Assembly: GCF_050873445.1 (NCBI RefSeq)
Contig: NZ_JBNMIU010000048.1
Span: 1-18,312 of the forward strand
DNA from: Acidaminococcus sp050873445
Lineage (GTDB): Bacteria; Bacillota; Negativicutes; Acidaminococcales; Acidaminococcaceae
Reading direction: 5' to 3'
Length of the DNA: 18,312 bases
The position numbers were made by a program, and so were the translations under genes. The notes beneath the pieces are model-generated. The model had not been told where the DNA came from. It did not search any database and saw only the letters and a list, made by a program, of their open reading frames with translations. Positions 1 through 8,172 of this stretch are shown here, one piece after another (position 1 is the stretch's first letter; each line of letters begins with the position of its first letter).

Positions 1-21
1 GATAAAATAATAACGAGACAT
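1..21 (-). CDS. Start of an unidentified leftward gene (partial)
   Basis: Only the first seven codons lie in the window, reading MSRYYFI on the minus strand from an ATG at 19-21. I call it because an AAAGGAG ribosome site lies at 30-36 with an 8-base gap to the ATG, which is ideal spacing. No function can be assigned from seven residues. It follows the purine permease gene in the same direction, separated by a terminator hairpin and about 150 bases. The AT-rich stretch around 80-92 could supply a separate promoter. A chance ATG after a chance purine run cannot be excluded. Confidence 0.5.
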
Positions 22-91
22 ATCTATGCTCCTTTCAGTTCTTCGTGGTGGTTGAGTTGAAATTCAGTTTAGGTATGTCTTATTTTATATA

Positions 92-131
92 AAACATAGG
101 GGTCTTGTGAACAGGAAGTCCACAAGACCCC
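92..131 (-). terminator. Intrinsic terminator after the purine permease gene
   Basis: The arms GGGGTCTTGTG (99-109) and CACAAGACCCC (121-131) form a perfect 11-bp stem with an 11-base loop. On the minus strand the stem is followed by a T-rich run (TATGTTTTAT), whereas the plus-strand flank is not T-rich, so it should end leftward transcripts from the permease gene, whose stop codon is about 45 bases away. Confidence 0.8.
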
Positions 132-174
132 AACATTTATCATAGAACCTTTGTTAGTGGGTAACTACTGATAC

Positions 175-1560
175 TTACAGCAGCACATACTTCAATATGA
201 ACAGCACAGCCAGCACATACATCAGCTTGCTGATTTTCTGGGTCTTGCCTGCCAGGATGTTCAGCACCACGTAGGTGATGACACCGAAGGAAATGCCTTC
301 GGAAATGCTGTAGGCGAACGGCATGGCGATGATGGCGATGTAGGCCGGGATGGCTTCGCTCAGTTCGTTCATTTTGATCTTCGTTACGGAAGAGAACATC
401 AGGAATCCTACGATGACCAGGGCCGGTGCCGTGGCAAAGGAGGGGATGGCCATGAAGAACGGGCTCAGGAACAGGCTCAGCAGGAACAGGATGGCTACCG
501 TAATGGAAGTCAGACCGGTGCGGCCTCCTTCGGAAACCCCGGCGGCACTTTCCACGAATGTGGTAACGGTACTGGTACCCAGCAGAGCACCGGTGCAGGT
601 GGCACAGGCATCGGCCATCAGGGCGCCTTTGATATGGGGCAGATGCCCTTCTTCATCCAGCATGTCGCTCTTGGCGGCTACCCCGATCAGAGTCCCCAGG
701 GTATCGAAGGTATCCACGAACAGGAAGGCGAAGATCACGGCGAAGAAGTTCAGGCTCAGCACGTGGGAGAAGTCCAGCTGCAGGAACAGCGGTGCCGGAC
801 TGATGGGAGCAAAGGAAGCCAGCCCGCCGGACAGGTTGGGGAATACGCTGAAGGTGCCCAGTTCCGGATTGGGAACGTACAGCCCTGTGGCTTCACAGAT
901 CATGCCCAGGATCCAGGTGCCCAGGATACCGAACAGGATGTTGCCCCGTACGTTTTTGATGATCAGATAGGCGGTAAACAGGATTCCGATCATGGCCAGC
1001 AGCACGGTGATGTCCACGCTGTTGAAGGTTCCGTCATTCATGGCCTTGGTAAAGGAATACAGGGAGACTTTTGTGGCCTTGTTGGCCACAATGATCCGGG
1101 AGTTCAGCAGGCCGATGAAGGCGATGAACAGTCCGATACCTACGGAAATGGCCTGCTTCAGGGTCATGGGGATGGCGTTGAAGATGGCTTCCCGGATGGA
1201 TGTCAGGGACAGGATGATAAAGGTGATGCCTTCAATCAAAACAGCCGCAAGGGCCATTTCCCAGCTGTTCCCCATCTGCAGGCACACGGTGTAGGCAAAG
1301 TAGGCATTCAGCCCCATGCCCGGTGCCAGGGCGAAGGGGTAGTTGGCAAATGCCGCCATGAAAAAGGTCCCCAGGGCGGAGGCGATGGCTGTCACCGTCA
1401 GCAGCGCTCCCTTGTCCATGCCGGTGGCACTTAAAATGGAGGGGTTGACGATCAGGATGTAGGCCATGGTCATGAAGGTGGTGATCCCGGCTACGATTTC
1501 CGTCCGCATGGAGGTGTGGTTTTCCTTTAGGTGGAAAACCTTTTCGCAAAATTCTTCCAT
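175..1560 (-). CDS. NCS2-family purine permease, AzgA/PbuG type (461 aa)
   Basis: Predicted inner-membrane permease for hypoxanthine, guanine or adenine, probably driven by proton symport as in the AzgA/PbuG branch (COG2252) of the nucleobase-cation symporter-2 group. The N-terminus has the typical pattern of this branch: TEIVAGITTFMTMAYILIVNP near residues 20-40, then an ALAPGMGLNA segment near 78-87. A conserved DTFDTLGTLIGVA segment lies near 285, followed by a TSTVTTFVESAAG segment near 330. About 12 to 14 hydrophobic segments run to the C-terminus, and 461 residues is normal for the family. The start is supported by AAAGGAAG just upstream on the minus strand. It is a single-gene unit, with its own promoter and terminator, divergent from pcrA. 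Exact substrate cannot be read from sequence. Confidence 0.92.
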   Translation of the reverse strand: MEEFCEKVFHLKENHTSMRTEIVAGITTFMTMAYILIVNPSILSATGMDKGALLTVTAIASALGTFFMAAFANYPFALAPGMGLNAYFAYTVCLQMGNSWEMALAAVLIEGITFIILSLTSIREAIFNAIPMTLKQAISVGIGLFIAFIGLLNSRIIVANKATKVSLYSFTKAMNDGTFNSVDITVLLAMIGILFTAYLIIKNVRGNILFGILGTWILGMICEATGLYVPNPELGTFSVFPNLSGGLASFAPISPAPLFLQLDFSHVLSLNFFAVIFAFLFVDTFDTLGTLIGVAAKSDMLDEEGHLPHIKGALMADACATCTGALLGTSTVTTFVESAAGVSEGGRTGLTSITVAILFLLSLFLSPFFMAIPSFATAPALVIVGFLMFSSVTKIKMNELSEAIPAYIAIIAMPFAYSISEGISFGVITYVVLNILAGKTQKISKLMYVLAVLFILKYVLL

Positions 1561-1660
1561 ACTATACTTCCTTTCTTTTGTTCCGCAGGGTCTGTGGGCA
1601 GGGTCGCGACTGCCGCTGCCTGAAGCGGGCCTTCTGTTGAAGGACCCTTCTATTATAGCA
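1561..1660 (-). promoter_or_regulatory. Promoter and structured leader of the purine permease gene
   Basis: On the minus strand an extended -10 (TGC followed by TATAAT, at 1652-1660) lies about 90 bases upstream of the ATG; no good -35 is visible. The predicted leader starts with a hairpin: arms 1627-1634 and 1639-1647 pair over 8 bp with one bulged base and a 4-base loop. Downstream are two GGCAG and two CCTGC blocks that could pair in more than one way. The leader does not match the purine riboswitch core I know, so no named riboswitch is assigned. Confidence 0.5.
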
Positions 1661-1675
1661 AAAAAAACGGGAATC

Positions 1676-1684
1676 TGTTAGAAT
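1676..1684 (+). promoter_or_regulatory. Probable extended -10 promoter of pcrA-ligA
   Basis: TG, one base, then TAGAAT (1679-1684) forms an extended -10 about 33 bases upstream of the pcrA start. No convincing -35 box is present. It sits only about 20 bases from the oppositely directed permease -10, so the two promoters would share a face of DNA. Confidence 0.45.
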
Positions 1685-1717
1685 AGGAGAGAATAAAATG
1701 AAGGAATCGAGGAAAAA

Positions 1718-3955
1718 ATGACAGATCTCTTAGCATCGCTGAATGAACAACAGGCTGAGGCAGTCCGCCAGATTGCCGGGCCTATTTTAATTTTGGCCGG
1801 GGCCGGTTCCGGCAAGACGAAAGCCCTGACCACCAAGATTGCCTATCTGCTGGAAAAAGGGGTGAAACCCTGGAACATCCTGGCCATTACCTTTACCAAC
1901 AAGGCAGCCAAGGAAATGCGCCAGCGGGTGGATGCCCTGGTGGGACCCAGCGCCAAGGATGTGTGGCTGTATACCTTCCACGGCTTCTGCAACCAGCTGC
2001 TGCGCCGGGAAATCAGCCATCTGCCCGGTTATACCACTTCTTTTTCCATCTATGATCCGACGGACTGCAGGAATGTGCTGAAAGAAGCCCTGAAAAAGCT
2101 GAACCTGGATGAAAAGTTCTATCCGCTGCCGGCTCTCCTTGCCACCATCAGCAACGCCAAGAACGCCCAGGTAGATGCCGGCGAATTCGCACGCCAGGCC
2201 GATGATTTCCATGCCAGGAAAGTGGCGGAGATCTATAAGGAATACCAGGACCACCTGCACCAGAGCAACGCCCTGGATTTCGATGACCTGCTGCTGCTTG
2301 CCGTGAAACTGCTGCAGCAGTTTCCGGAGGTGCGGGAAAAATACCAGAACAAGTTCCACTATGTGCTCATCGACGAATACCAGGATACCAACCATGTGCA
2401 GTACCTGCTGGCCAAACTCCTTTCGGCACCGGAGAACAACCTGTGCGCTGTGGGGGATATCGACCAGAGCATCTACGGCTGGCGGGGTGCGGATATCAGC
2501 AACATCCTGGACTTCGAAAAGGATTATCCCAAAGCCAGGATCTACAAACTGGAACAGAACTACCGCAGCACCCAGGTGATCCTGGACGCGGCCAATGAGG
2601 TCATCAAGCACAATGCAGCCCGGCGGCCCAAGAACCTGTGGACGGAAAACGGCAGCGGCCAGCCCATCGCCTATTTCCAGGCCCGGGATGACCGGGAGGA
2701 AGCTGAATTCGTGGTGGGCCAGATCCGCCGGCTGCAGCGGGAAGGTACCAGGCTGGGGGATATGGCCATCCTGTATCGGACCAATGCCCAATCCCGGATG
2801 TTCGAAGAAAACCTCATCAACAACGGGGTACCCTATGTGATGGTGGGGAGCCTGAAGTTCTATGACCGGAAAGAAGTAAAGGATCTGCTGAGCTACCTGC
2901 GCTTTTTGTCCAATCACAGGGACATCCAGGGCATGGAGCGGATCATCAACGAGCCCAAACGGGGTATCGGAGCCGCTACGGTGGCCAAGGTCCGGTCCCT
3001 GCTGGAAGAAAGCGGAATGCCGCTTCACGAGGTGCTGCAGACGGTGCAGGCCAAAGAAGTATTGGGCCGGTCTTTCAGCAAGATCCAGGCCTTTAGCGAC
3101 ATGATCGGCGAACTGGATGCGGTGAAGGATACCCTGCCGGTAAAAGAGCTGATGGAACGGGTACTGGAAAAAAGCGGATACCTGGAAGCCCTGCGGCTGG
3201 ACGGTTCTGACCAGGCCAGGAGCCGCATCGACAACCTGAACGAATTCCTGCGGATCGCCGATGAATTTGCCAAAGATCCGGGGGAGGAGAACAACCAGAC
3301 TCTGGAGGACTTTTTGAACCATGTAGCGCTGGTGGCGGACATCGATGACGCCAAGCTGACCAAGGATTCTGTGACCCTCATGACGCTCCATTCGGCCAAG
3401 GGGCTGGAATTCCCGGTGGTGTTCATCGGGGGCATGGAGGACGGCCTGTTTCCCAGCCAGCGGTCCCTGGAAGATGAAGACAAGTTGGAGGAGGAACGGC
3501 GGCTGTGCTACGTGGGCATCACCCGGGCCAAGAAGCGGTTGTATCTCACCAGCTGCCGCAGCCGGATGGTGTACGGCCGGGTGGTCATGTACCCGCCTTC
3601 TCGCTTCCTGGAGGAAATTCCCCGGCATCTGATGGAGAATGTATCCCTGCGCAGGGCCGCTATGGGGGGCCATCGGGGACAGCAGAGCCAGCATGCATCA
3701 CTTAGGACCATTGCCCGGCACCGGGGCGGCAGCATCCTGGATACACCCAGTCCGAAGCATGAAGGGTTCATCCCTGAAGGAGCGGCGGTACCGGAATTCC
3801 ATGCAGGCGAAAAATGCCGGCATAAGAAATTCGGGGTGGGGACCATCATCGAAGCCAAACCGGACGGCAGTGAGGGCCAGCTGGTCATGGTGGCCTTCCC
3901 GGGCTGCGGCATCAAGCAGCTGGCCACCAAGTACAAGATCTTGCAGAAAATCTGA
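1718..3955 (+). CDS. pcrA: ATP-dependent DNA helicase PcrA (UvrD/Rep family, 745 aa)
   Basis: Superfamily 1A 3'-to-5' DNA helicase used in nucleotide excision repair, plasmid rolling-circle replication and removal of RecA or stalled RNA polymerase. The Walker A motif AGAGSGKT is at residues 27-34. Next come motif Ia (AITFTNKAAKEM), the Walker B/DExx motif DEYQDTN near 218, motif III GDIDQSIYGWRGAD near 247, motif IV QNYRST, motif V TLHSAKGLEFPVVF near 560 and motif VI ERRLCYVGITRA near 600. The last 50 residues (GEKCRHKKFGVGTI onward) match the Tudor-like RNA-polymerase-binding tail typical of PcrA. Length is normal. The ATG follows a GAGGAAAA stretch. The gene ends 12 bases before ligA, so the two form one transcript, an arrangement common in Firmicutes. 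Confidence 0.97.
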   Translation: MTDLLASLNEQQAEAVRQIAGPILILAGAGSGKTKALTTKIAYLLEKGVKPWNILAITFTNKAAKEMRQRVDALVGPSAKDVWLYTFHGFCNQLLRREISHLPGYTTSFSIYDPTDCRNVLKEALKKLNLDEKFYPLPALLATISNAKNAQVDAGEFARQADDFHARKVAEIYKEYQDHLHQSNALDFDDLLLLAVKLLQQFPEVREKYQNKFHYVLIDEYQDTNHVQYLLAKLLSAPENNLCAVGDIDQSIYGWRGADISNILDFEKDYPKARIYKLEQNYRSTQVILDAANEVIKHNAARRPKNLWTENGSGQPIAYFQARDDREEAEFVVGQIRRLQREGTRLGDMAILYRTNAQSRMFEENLINNGVPYVMVGSLKFYDRKEVKDLLSYLRFLSNHRDIQGMERIINEPKRGIGAATVAKVRSLLEESGMPLHEVLQTVQAKEVLGRSFSKIQAFSDMIGELDAVKDTLPVKELMERVLEKSGYLEALRLDGSDQARSRIDNLNEFLRIADEFAKDPGEENNQTLEDFLNHVALVADIDDAKLTKDSVTLMTLHSAKGLEFPVVFIGGMEDGLFPSQRSLEDEDKLEEERRLCYVGITRAKKRLYLTSCRSRMVYGRVVMYPPSRFLEEIPRHLMENVSLRRAAMGGHRGQQSQHASLRTIARHRGGSILDTPSPKHEGFIPEGAAVPEFHAGEKCRHKKFGVGTIIEAKPDGSEGQLVMVAFPGCGIKQLATKYKILQKI

Positions 3956-3967
3956 GGAGCCTGAACC

Positions 3968-6016
3968 ATGAATATGACGAAAGAACAGGCGTCGGCCCGC
4001 ATCGACGAGCTGCGCGCCATCATGAAAAAGAATTCCTATCTGTATTATGTCCAGGACAACCCCATCATCACTGATGCAGAATATGATGCCATGATGCGGG
4101 AACTGAAAGCACTGGAAGCACTGTATCCGGAACTGGTTACTCCGGATTCTCCCAGCCAGCACGTGGGCGGCTACGCCAAACCGGGTTTTACGGAAGTACG
4201 GCATATGACGCCGCTTCTGAGCCTGGCCAACTCTTTCTCGCCGGAAGAGATGGAAGAGTTCGACCGGCGGGTGCGCGAGGGACTGCCCAAAGACGCCAGG
4301 GTACAGTACGTGGTGGAGCCCAAGATCGACGGCCTGGCCTGCAGCATCATCTATGAAAACGGCCGGTTCGTGCGGGCGGCCACCCGGGGTGACGGCGTTG
4401 TGGGGGAAAACGTTACGGAGAATGTGCGTACCATCCGGAATATCCCCAAACAATTGAAGCCCATTCCAGGTATGGAGATTCCGGAACTTCTGGACGTGCG
4501 GGGCGAAGTCTACATGCCCCGGGCGGCTTTCGTAAAGCTGAACGAGGAACGGCAGGAAGCCGGGGAGCAGGAATTTGCCAACTGTCGGAATGCGGCGGCC
4601 GGTTCCCTGCGGCAGCTGGATCCACGGGTGACGGCCAGACGCTCTCTGGCTTTCTTTGCCTACGGCATCGGGGTGGGAGCCGGTAACATGCCCACCCACA
4701 ATGCTTCCATGGATATGCTGCAGCAGTACGGCTTTACCACCACGGAAGGCCGTACCCTGGTGGATACCATCCAGGAAGCCAATGCACTCATCAAAAAGCA
4801 CGGGGAGCGGCGGGCTTTGCTGGGCTACGACACCGACGGCGTGGTGGTGAAGGTGAACGATGTGTGGCAGCAGAACATCCTGGGCGCTACCGGCAAGGAT
4901 CCCCGCTGGGCCATGGCCTATAAATTCCCGCCGGAACAGGCGGAGACCGTGCTGGAAGATATTGTGATCCAGGTGGGGCGCACGGGGGTGCTGACTCCTA
5001 CGGCGGTGCTGAAGCCTGTGCGGCTTTCCGGTAGCACCATCAGCCGGGCTACGCTGCACAATGAAGATTTCATCCAGGAACGGGATATCCGCATCGGCGA
5101 TCATGTGGTCATCAACAAGGCCGCTGAAATCATCCCGGAAGTGCTCCACGTGGTGACCAGCAAGCGCACCGGGGAAGAAAAGGTGTTCCATATGCCGGAG
5201 ACCTGTCCGGAATGCGGCTGGAAAGCGCAGCGGAACCCCGGAGAGGCGGCCTGGCGCTGCACCAATCCCCATTGCCCGGCTCTGGGGAGGGAAGGGCTGA
5301 TCCACTTCACCAGCCGGGACGCCATGAACATCGACGGCTGCGGCCCCAGCGTGCTGGCCCAGCTGACGGCTCACGGACTGGTGAAGGATCCCTCCGATCT
5401 GTACCTTCTGACTACGGAGCAGCTGATCCAGCTGGACCGGATGGGGCAGAAGAGTGCGGATAATCTGGTGACGGCTATCCGGAACAGCAAAAGCCAGAGC
5501 CTGGATAAGCTGCTGTTTGCCCTGGGTATCCGTCATGTGGGGGCCAAAGTGGCCCGGACCCTGGCGCTGAAATATGGCACCATGGACAAGCTGGCTGTTG
5601 CCACCCAGGACGAACTGGCCCAGATCCCGGACATCGGTCCTGTCATTGCGGAAAGTGTGGTGACCTGGTTCGGAGATCCGGTGAACCAGGCTTTTGTGGA
5701 ACGGCTGAAAGAACTGGGACTGAACATGGAAATGACTGCGGGTCCGGCTCTGGACGAAAGCCATCCGTTCTACGGCAAGACCATGGTGTTCACGGGCACC
5801 CTGCCCAACCTGGACCGGGCGACAGCACAGACCATGGCCCAGGAAGTGGGTGCCAAGGTGACCAGTTCCGTGAGCAAAAAGACGGACTACGTGGTAGCCG
5901 GAGCTGACCCGGGCAGCAAGTACACCAAGGCACAGAACCTGGGCGTGACAATCCTGGACGAGGCACAGTTCCTGGGGCTGCTGCGGGGAGAACAGGAAGA
6001 GGAAGAACGCAAGTGA
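3968..6016 (+). CDS. ligA: NAD-dependent DNA ligase LigA (682 aa)
   Basis: Joins nicks during replication and repair using NAD+ as adenylate donor. The domain order is complete: the NAD-binding Ia region (KNSYLYYVQDNPIITDAEYD near 21-40), the adenylation domain with nucleophile Lys119 in the motif EPKIDG, TRGDGVVGENVT shortly after, and the OB fold (residues about 310-390, including QVGRTGVLTPTA). A C4 zinc finger follows (CPEC and CTNPHC, near 405-430), then helix-hairpin-helix repeats (for example IPDIGPVIAESV near 550). A C-terminal BRCT domain starts at GKTMVFTGTL near 600. Length matches the family. The start follows GAGGAG by nine bases and lies 12 bases after pcrA. A second in-frame ATG two codons later is a possible alternative start. 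Confidence 0.98.
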   Translation: MNMTKEQASARIDELRAIMKKNSYLYYVQDNPIITDAEYDAMMRELKALEALYPELVTPDSPSQHVGGYAKPGFTEVRHMTPLLSLANSFSPEEMEEFDRRVREGLPKDARVQYVVEPKIDGLACSIIYENGRFVRAATRGDGVVGENVTENVRTIRNIPKQLKPIPGMEIPELLDVRGEVYMPRAAFVKLNEERQEAGEQEFANCRNAAAGSLRQLDPRVTARRSLAFFAYGIGVGAGNMPTHNASMDMLQQYGFTTTEGRTLVDTIQEANALIKKHGERRALLGYDTDGVVVKVNDVWQQNILGATGKDPRWAMAYKFPPEQAETVLEDIVIQVGRTGVLTPTAVLKPVRLSGSTISRATLHNEDFIQERDIRIGDHVVINKAAEIIPEVLHVVTSKRTGEEKVFHMPETCPECGWKAQRNPGEAAWRCTNPHCPALGREGLIHFTSRDAMNIDGCGPSVLAQLTAHGLVKDPSDLYLLTTEQLIQLDRMGQKSADNLVTAIRNSKSQSLDKLLFALGIRHVGAKVARTLALKYGTMDKLAVATQDELAQIPDIGPVIAESVVTWFGDPVNQAFVERLKELGLNMEMTAGPALDESHPFYGKTMVFTGTLPNLDRATAQTMAQEVGAKVTSSVSKKTDYVVAGADPGSKYTKAQNLGVTILDEAQFLGLLRGEQEEEERK

Positions 6017-6029
6017 CTGGCAAGGAAAA

Positions 6030-6065
6030 GAAAGGACCTGCCCTTTTTGGGGGACAGGTCCTTTC
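6030..6065 (+). terminator. Terminator hairpin after ligA
   Basis: GAAAGGACCTG (6030-6040) pairs perfectly with CAGGTCCTTTC (6055-6065), extended inward by CCC/GGG with one bulged base. The T-run after the stem is poor (CTTATGG), so termination may be weak here and completed by the next hairpin. Confidence 0.65.
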
Positions 6066-6091
6066 CTTATGGAGTGATTGGATATGAATGA

Positions 6092-6125
6092 AAAAATCCC
6101 GCCGCCCGAAGACGGTGGGATTTTT
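6092..6125. terminator. Bidirectional terminator between convergent ligA and cstA
   Basis: Arms 6092-6104 and 6113-6125 form a 13-bp stem (one G-T pair) with an 8-base loop. It is flanked by A-runs on the left and T-runs on the right, so it has a U-tract in both directions. It lies 2 bases past the cstA stop codon and is the second hairpin after ligA. Confidence 0.85.
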
Positions 6126-6127
6126 GA

Positions 6128-7801
6128 TTATTTTTCTGCAGTTTCAACTTTACCGCTGAACAGTTCCTTGGTGCAGCTCCGGACCACGTTAATGGCCAGG
6201 AACATCAGGCACAGGGCAACTACCAGCTGCAGGCCTTCCACCATGGGGAAGAACACACCAGCCATGGCTTTCTTGTAGATGCCATAGATGGACAGGCACA
6301 GGGCACTCATGGTGACCAGGAACATGAAGGTCATGGGGATGTAGAGCATCCAGCTCTTCCGGCCGGTAACCTTCAGGAATACGGCCAGGGCAACCAGGCA
6401 CAGAGCACTCAGCAGCTGGTTGGCAGCGCCGAACAGCGGCCAGATGTTCATGTAACCGCCCAGGCACAGCAGGTAGCTGGGGATCAGGGTTACGATGGTG
6501 GCAACATAGGTATTGCTGAAGAACTTGGCAATGGAGCCTTGTTCATGGCCTTCTTCCGGAGCCAGGATTTCCTGGAGCATCATCCGGCCGATACGAGTTA
6601 CAGCATCGATGGTGGTCATGGCCAGAGCGGATACGCACATGGTCACGATGCAGGTGCTGTAATACTTGGGAATACCGAACATGGTGAAGTAACCGCCGAT
6701 GGCGCTGCCGAAGATGGCGAACGGAGTGGCTTTGGGCAGATGGCCGTTTACAGCCACGGAGCAGGCGATAACCAGAGAAACAACACCCAGGGTGGATTCA
6801 ATCAGCATGGAGCCGTACCCAACGGGCAGCATGTCTTTTTCATTGGAAACCGTCTTGGAGGAAGTACCGGAGGATACCAGGGAATGGAACCCGGATACAG
6901 CCCCGCAGGCGATGGTTACGAACAGGATCGGGAACATCGGTTTGCCGGCCACATCAAAGGAAGTGAAGGCAGGCATGTTGATGGAAGGATTCCCGACAAC
7001 AATCCCTACAACACCGGCCAGGATCATACCCAGCAGCAGGAATACGCTCAGGTAGTCACGAGGCTGGATCAGCAGCCACATGGGCATGATGGAAGCAGCG
7101 AAGCAGTAAGCATAGGTCACATACAGCCAGGTGGTACGGGAAGCATACATGGGATGGGCAATACCCAGGCTGACCATGGCGATCATGCAGATGATGCCCA
7201 GAACCAGTTCCTTGGCACCCGTGATGTGGAAACGACGGGTTACGATACCGAATACCACGGCCACGGCGATGTAGATCATGGAAATGGAAGCAGCAGAGGC
7301 GTTAGGCCCCATCAGTTCGCCGGTCTTGGAGAAACCATTGAAGGTGCTTGCCATGATATCGGAGAAAGCAGCGATAACCAGCAGGGAGAACAGCCAGCCG
7401 AACATCAGGAACATTTTGCAGCCCGTATGGCCCACATACTGTTCAATCAGGGCACCCATGCCCTTGCCGTCATTCTTCACAGAAGCATACAGGGCGGTGA
7501 AATCCTGTACAGCACCGAAAAATACGCCGCCGACCAAAATCCATAAGAAAGCAGGAACCCAACCGAACATGGCAGCGATAATCGGACCGGTTACAGGGCC
7601 GGCACCCGTAATGGAGGAAAACTGATGGGCAAATACAGTAAACCGGGAAGCGGGAGCAAAGTCCTTATCGTCTCTGAAGCGATAAGCAGGCGTCTTCGCA
7701 TCCGGTTCGATTCCCCAGGTCTTCACCAGCCAGCGTCCATAAAACATGTAGGCACAGATGAAGATGACAATAGCAAAACACACAAGCGTTAATCCGTTCA
7801 T
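6128..7801 (-). CDS. cstA: CstA family carbon-starvation transporter (557 aa)
   Basis: Polytopic inner-membrane protein of the CstA/BtsT family, whose E. coli members take up pyruvate and have been linked to peptide uptake under carbon starvation. The N-terminal half has the family hallmarks AHQFSSITGAGPVTGP (near 60-75), FGWVPAFLWILVGGVFFGAVQDF and LVIAAFSDIMASTF. Further on are SGFHSLVSSGTSSKTVSNEKD (near 300-320) and a MTTIDAVTRIGRMMLQE stretch. About 15 to 16 hydrophobic segments are visible. At 557 residues it is shorter than E. coli CstA (about 700), as is usual for the short Gram-positive-type members. I place the start at the ATG at 7799-7801 because GAAGGAG lies 8 bases upstream; the in-frame GTG at 7808-7810 overlaps that ribosome site. 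It is monocistronic. Its leader holds an attenuator-like hairpin. Confidence 0.93.
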   Translation of the reverse strand: MNGLTLVCFAIVIFICAYMFYGRWLVKTWGIEPDAKTPAYRFRDDKDFAPASRFTVFAHQFSSITGAGPVTGPIIAAMFGWVPAFLWILVGGVFFGAVQDFTALYASVKNDGKGMGALIEQYVGHTGCKMFLMFGWLFSLLVIAAFSDIMASTFNGFSKTGELMGPNASAASISMIYIAVAVVFGIVTRRFHITGAKELVLGIICMIAMVSLGIAHPMYASRTTWLYVTYAYCFAASIMPMWLLIQPRDYLSVFLLLGMILAGVVGIVVGNPSINMPAFTSFDVAGKPMFPILFVTIACGAVSGFHSLVSSGTSSKTVSNEKDMLPVGYGSMLIESTLGVVSLVIACSVAVNGHLPKATPFAIFGSAIGGYFTMFGIPKYYSTCIVTMCVSALAMTTIDAVTRIGRMMLQEILAPEEGHEQGSIAKFFSNTYVATIVTLIPSYLLCLGGYMNIWPLFGAANQLLSALCLVALAVFLKVTGRKSWMLYIPMTFMFLVTMSALCLSIYGIYKKAMAGVFFPMVEGLQLVVALCLMFLAINVVRSCTKELFSGKVETAEK

Positions 7802-7817
7802 TGTAATCACTCCTTCG

Positions 7818-7864
7818 AAAAAAATCCGACACTCACAATTTCAAGTGCCGTCATCAAATCGGAT
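7818..7864 (-). promoter_or_regulatory. Attenuator-like hairpin in the cstA leader
   Basis: On the minus strand, CGGCACT (7844-7850) can pair with AGTGTCG over 7 bp including one G-T. The stem is followed by GAT and then a run of seven T (7818-7824), which has the shape of an intrinsic terminator just before the cstA ribosome site. An upstream ATCCGA (7859-7864) can instead pair with TCGGAT (7824-7829), using part of the same 3' arm. Two competing folds of this kind are how transcription attenuators work. No ligand or protein is implied by the sequence. Confidence 0.5.
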
Positions 7865-7882
7865 GCTTGTTTATAGTTCCGT

Positions 7883-7911
7883 AATTTATCACTCTTGTCA
7901 CAGATTGTCAA
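7883..7911 (-). promoter_or_regulatory. Sigma-70-type promoter of cstA
   Basis: On the minus strand a perfect -35 TTGACA (7906-7911) and a -10 TAAATT (7883-7888) are separated by 17 bases. The start would fall near 7876, giving a leader of about 75 bases before the cstA ATG. Confidence 0.8.
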
Positions 7912-7918
7912 CAGTTTT

Positions 7919-7935
7919 TTGTATACTTCATACAA
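7919..7935. promoter_or_regulatory. Palindromic operator-like site upstream of the cstA promoter
   Basis: TTGTAT and ATACAA form perfect inverted half-sites around a 5-base spacer, beginning 7 bases upstream of the cstA -35 box. The position suits an activator or a repressor that contacts the upstream side of the promoter. The half-site resembles those bound by dimeric winged-helix regulators, but I cannot name the regulator. Confidence 0.45.
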
Positions 7936-7948
7936 TTTTTTTTTAAAG

Positions 7949-7962
7949 TGTTAGCGCTCTAA
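7949..7962. promoter_or_regulatory. Possible CcpA-type cre site
   Basis: TGTTAGCGCTCTAA resembles the catabolite-responsive element consensus (TG-rich left half, central CG, near-palindromic TTAGCGCT core), with two or three deviations. It lies about 40 bases upstream of the cstA -35 box and also upstream of the T-box transcript. A CcpA link would suit a carbon-starvation gene, but one degenerate site is weak evidence. Confidence 0.3.
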
Positions 7963-8155
7963 AGACAGCAAATGGAATATACAGATAAATTGTCTGTTGA
8001 AGAAAAACTTTCTTGAAACATACACAATTTATTGTCCATTGGAAGTGAACTTTATAAGAACGGACTTAAAAATCGAATTTATGGTTCTCATAAAAAAATG
8101 TGAGAAAACAGTAGAAAAGATTGCTTTTTTGGACATGGAGTGGTATTGTATGAAT
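7963..8155. other. AT-rich intergenic stretch between the cstA control region and the T-box
   Basis: There is no convincing gene here. A rightward open frame from 7997 runs into the T-box and has no ribosome site, so I do not call it. ATAAATTGT near 7984 and ACAATTTAT near 8025 are inverted copies, and TTCTCA/TGAGAA near 8084-8107 is another short inverted pair. The best rightward promoter I can find is weak: TTGCTT (8121-8126), 17 bases, then TATTGT (8144-8149). That would start the T-box RNA near 8156, about 20 bases before Stem I. Confidence 0.35.
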
Positions 8156-8172
8156 CATCAACTCCATACTGC

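Noticed and set aside
634..1434. Long rightward open frame opposite the purine permease gene
   Set aside because: Its composition (Gln/Gly/His-rich) is what an antisense frame of a GC-rich membrane gene gives; no ribosome site and no domain.
1787..3694. Very long leftward open frame opposite pcrA
   Set aside because: Antisense shadow of a fully conserved helicase; no promoter, ribosome site or recognisable domain.
3698..5764. Long leftward open frame opposite ligA
   Set aside because: Antisense shadow of ligA created by high GC; it also overlaps the pcrA end with no start signals.
6539..7546. Rightward 335-codon frame opposite cstA
   Set aside because: Low-complexity Gly/His/Gln composition and no start signal; cstA itself is complete on the other strand.
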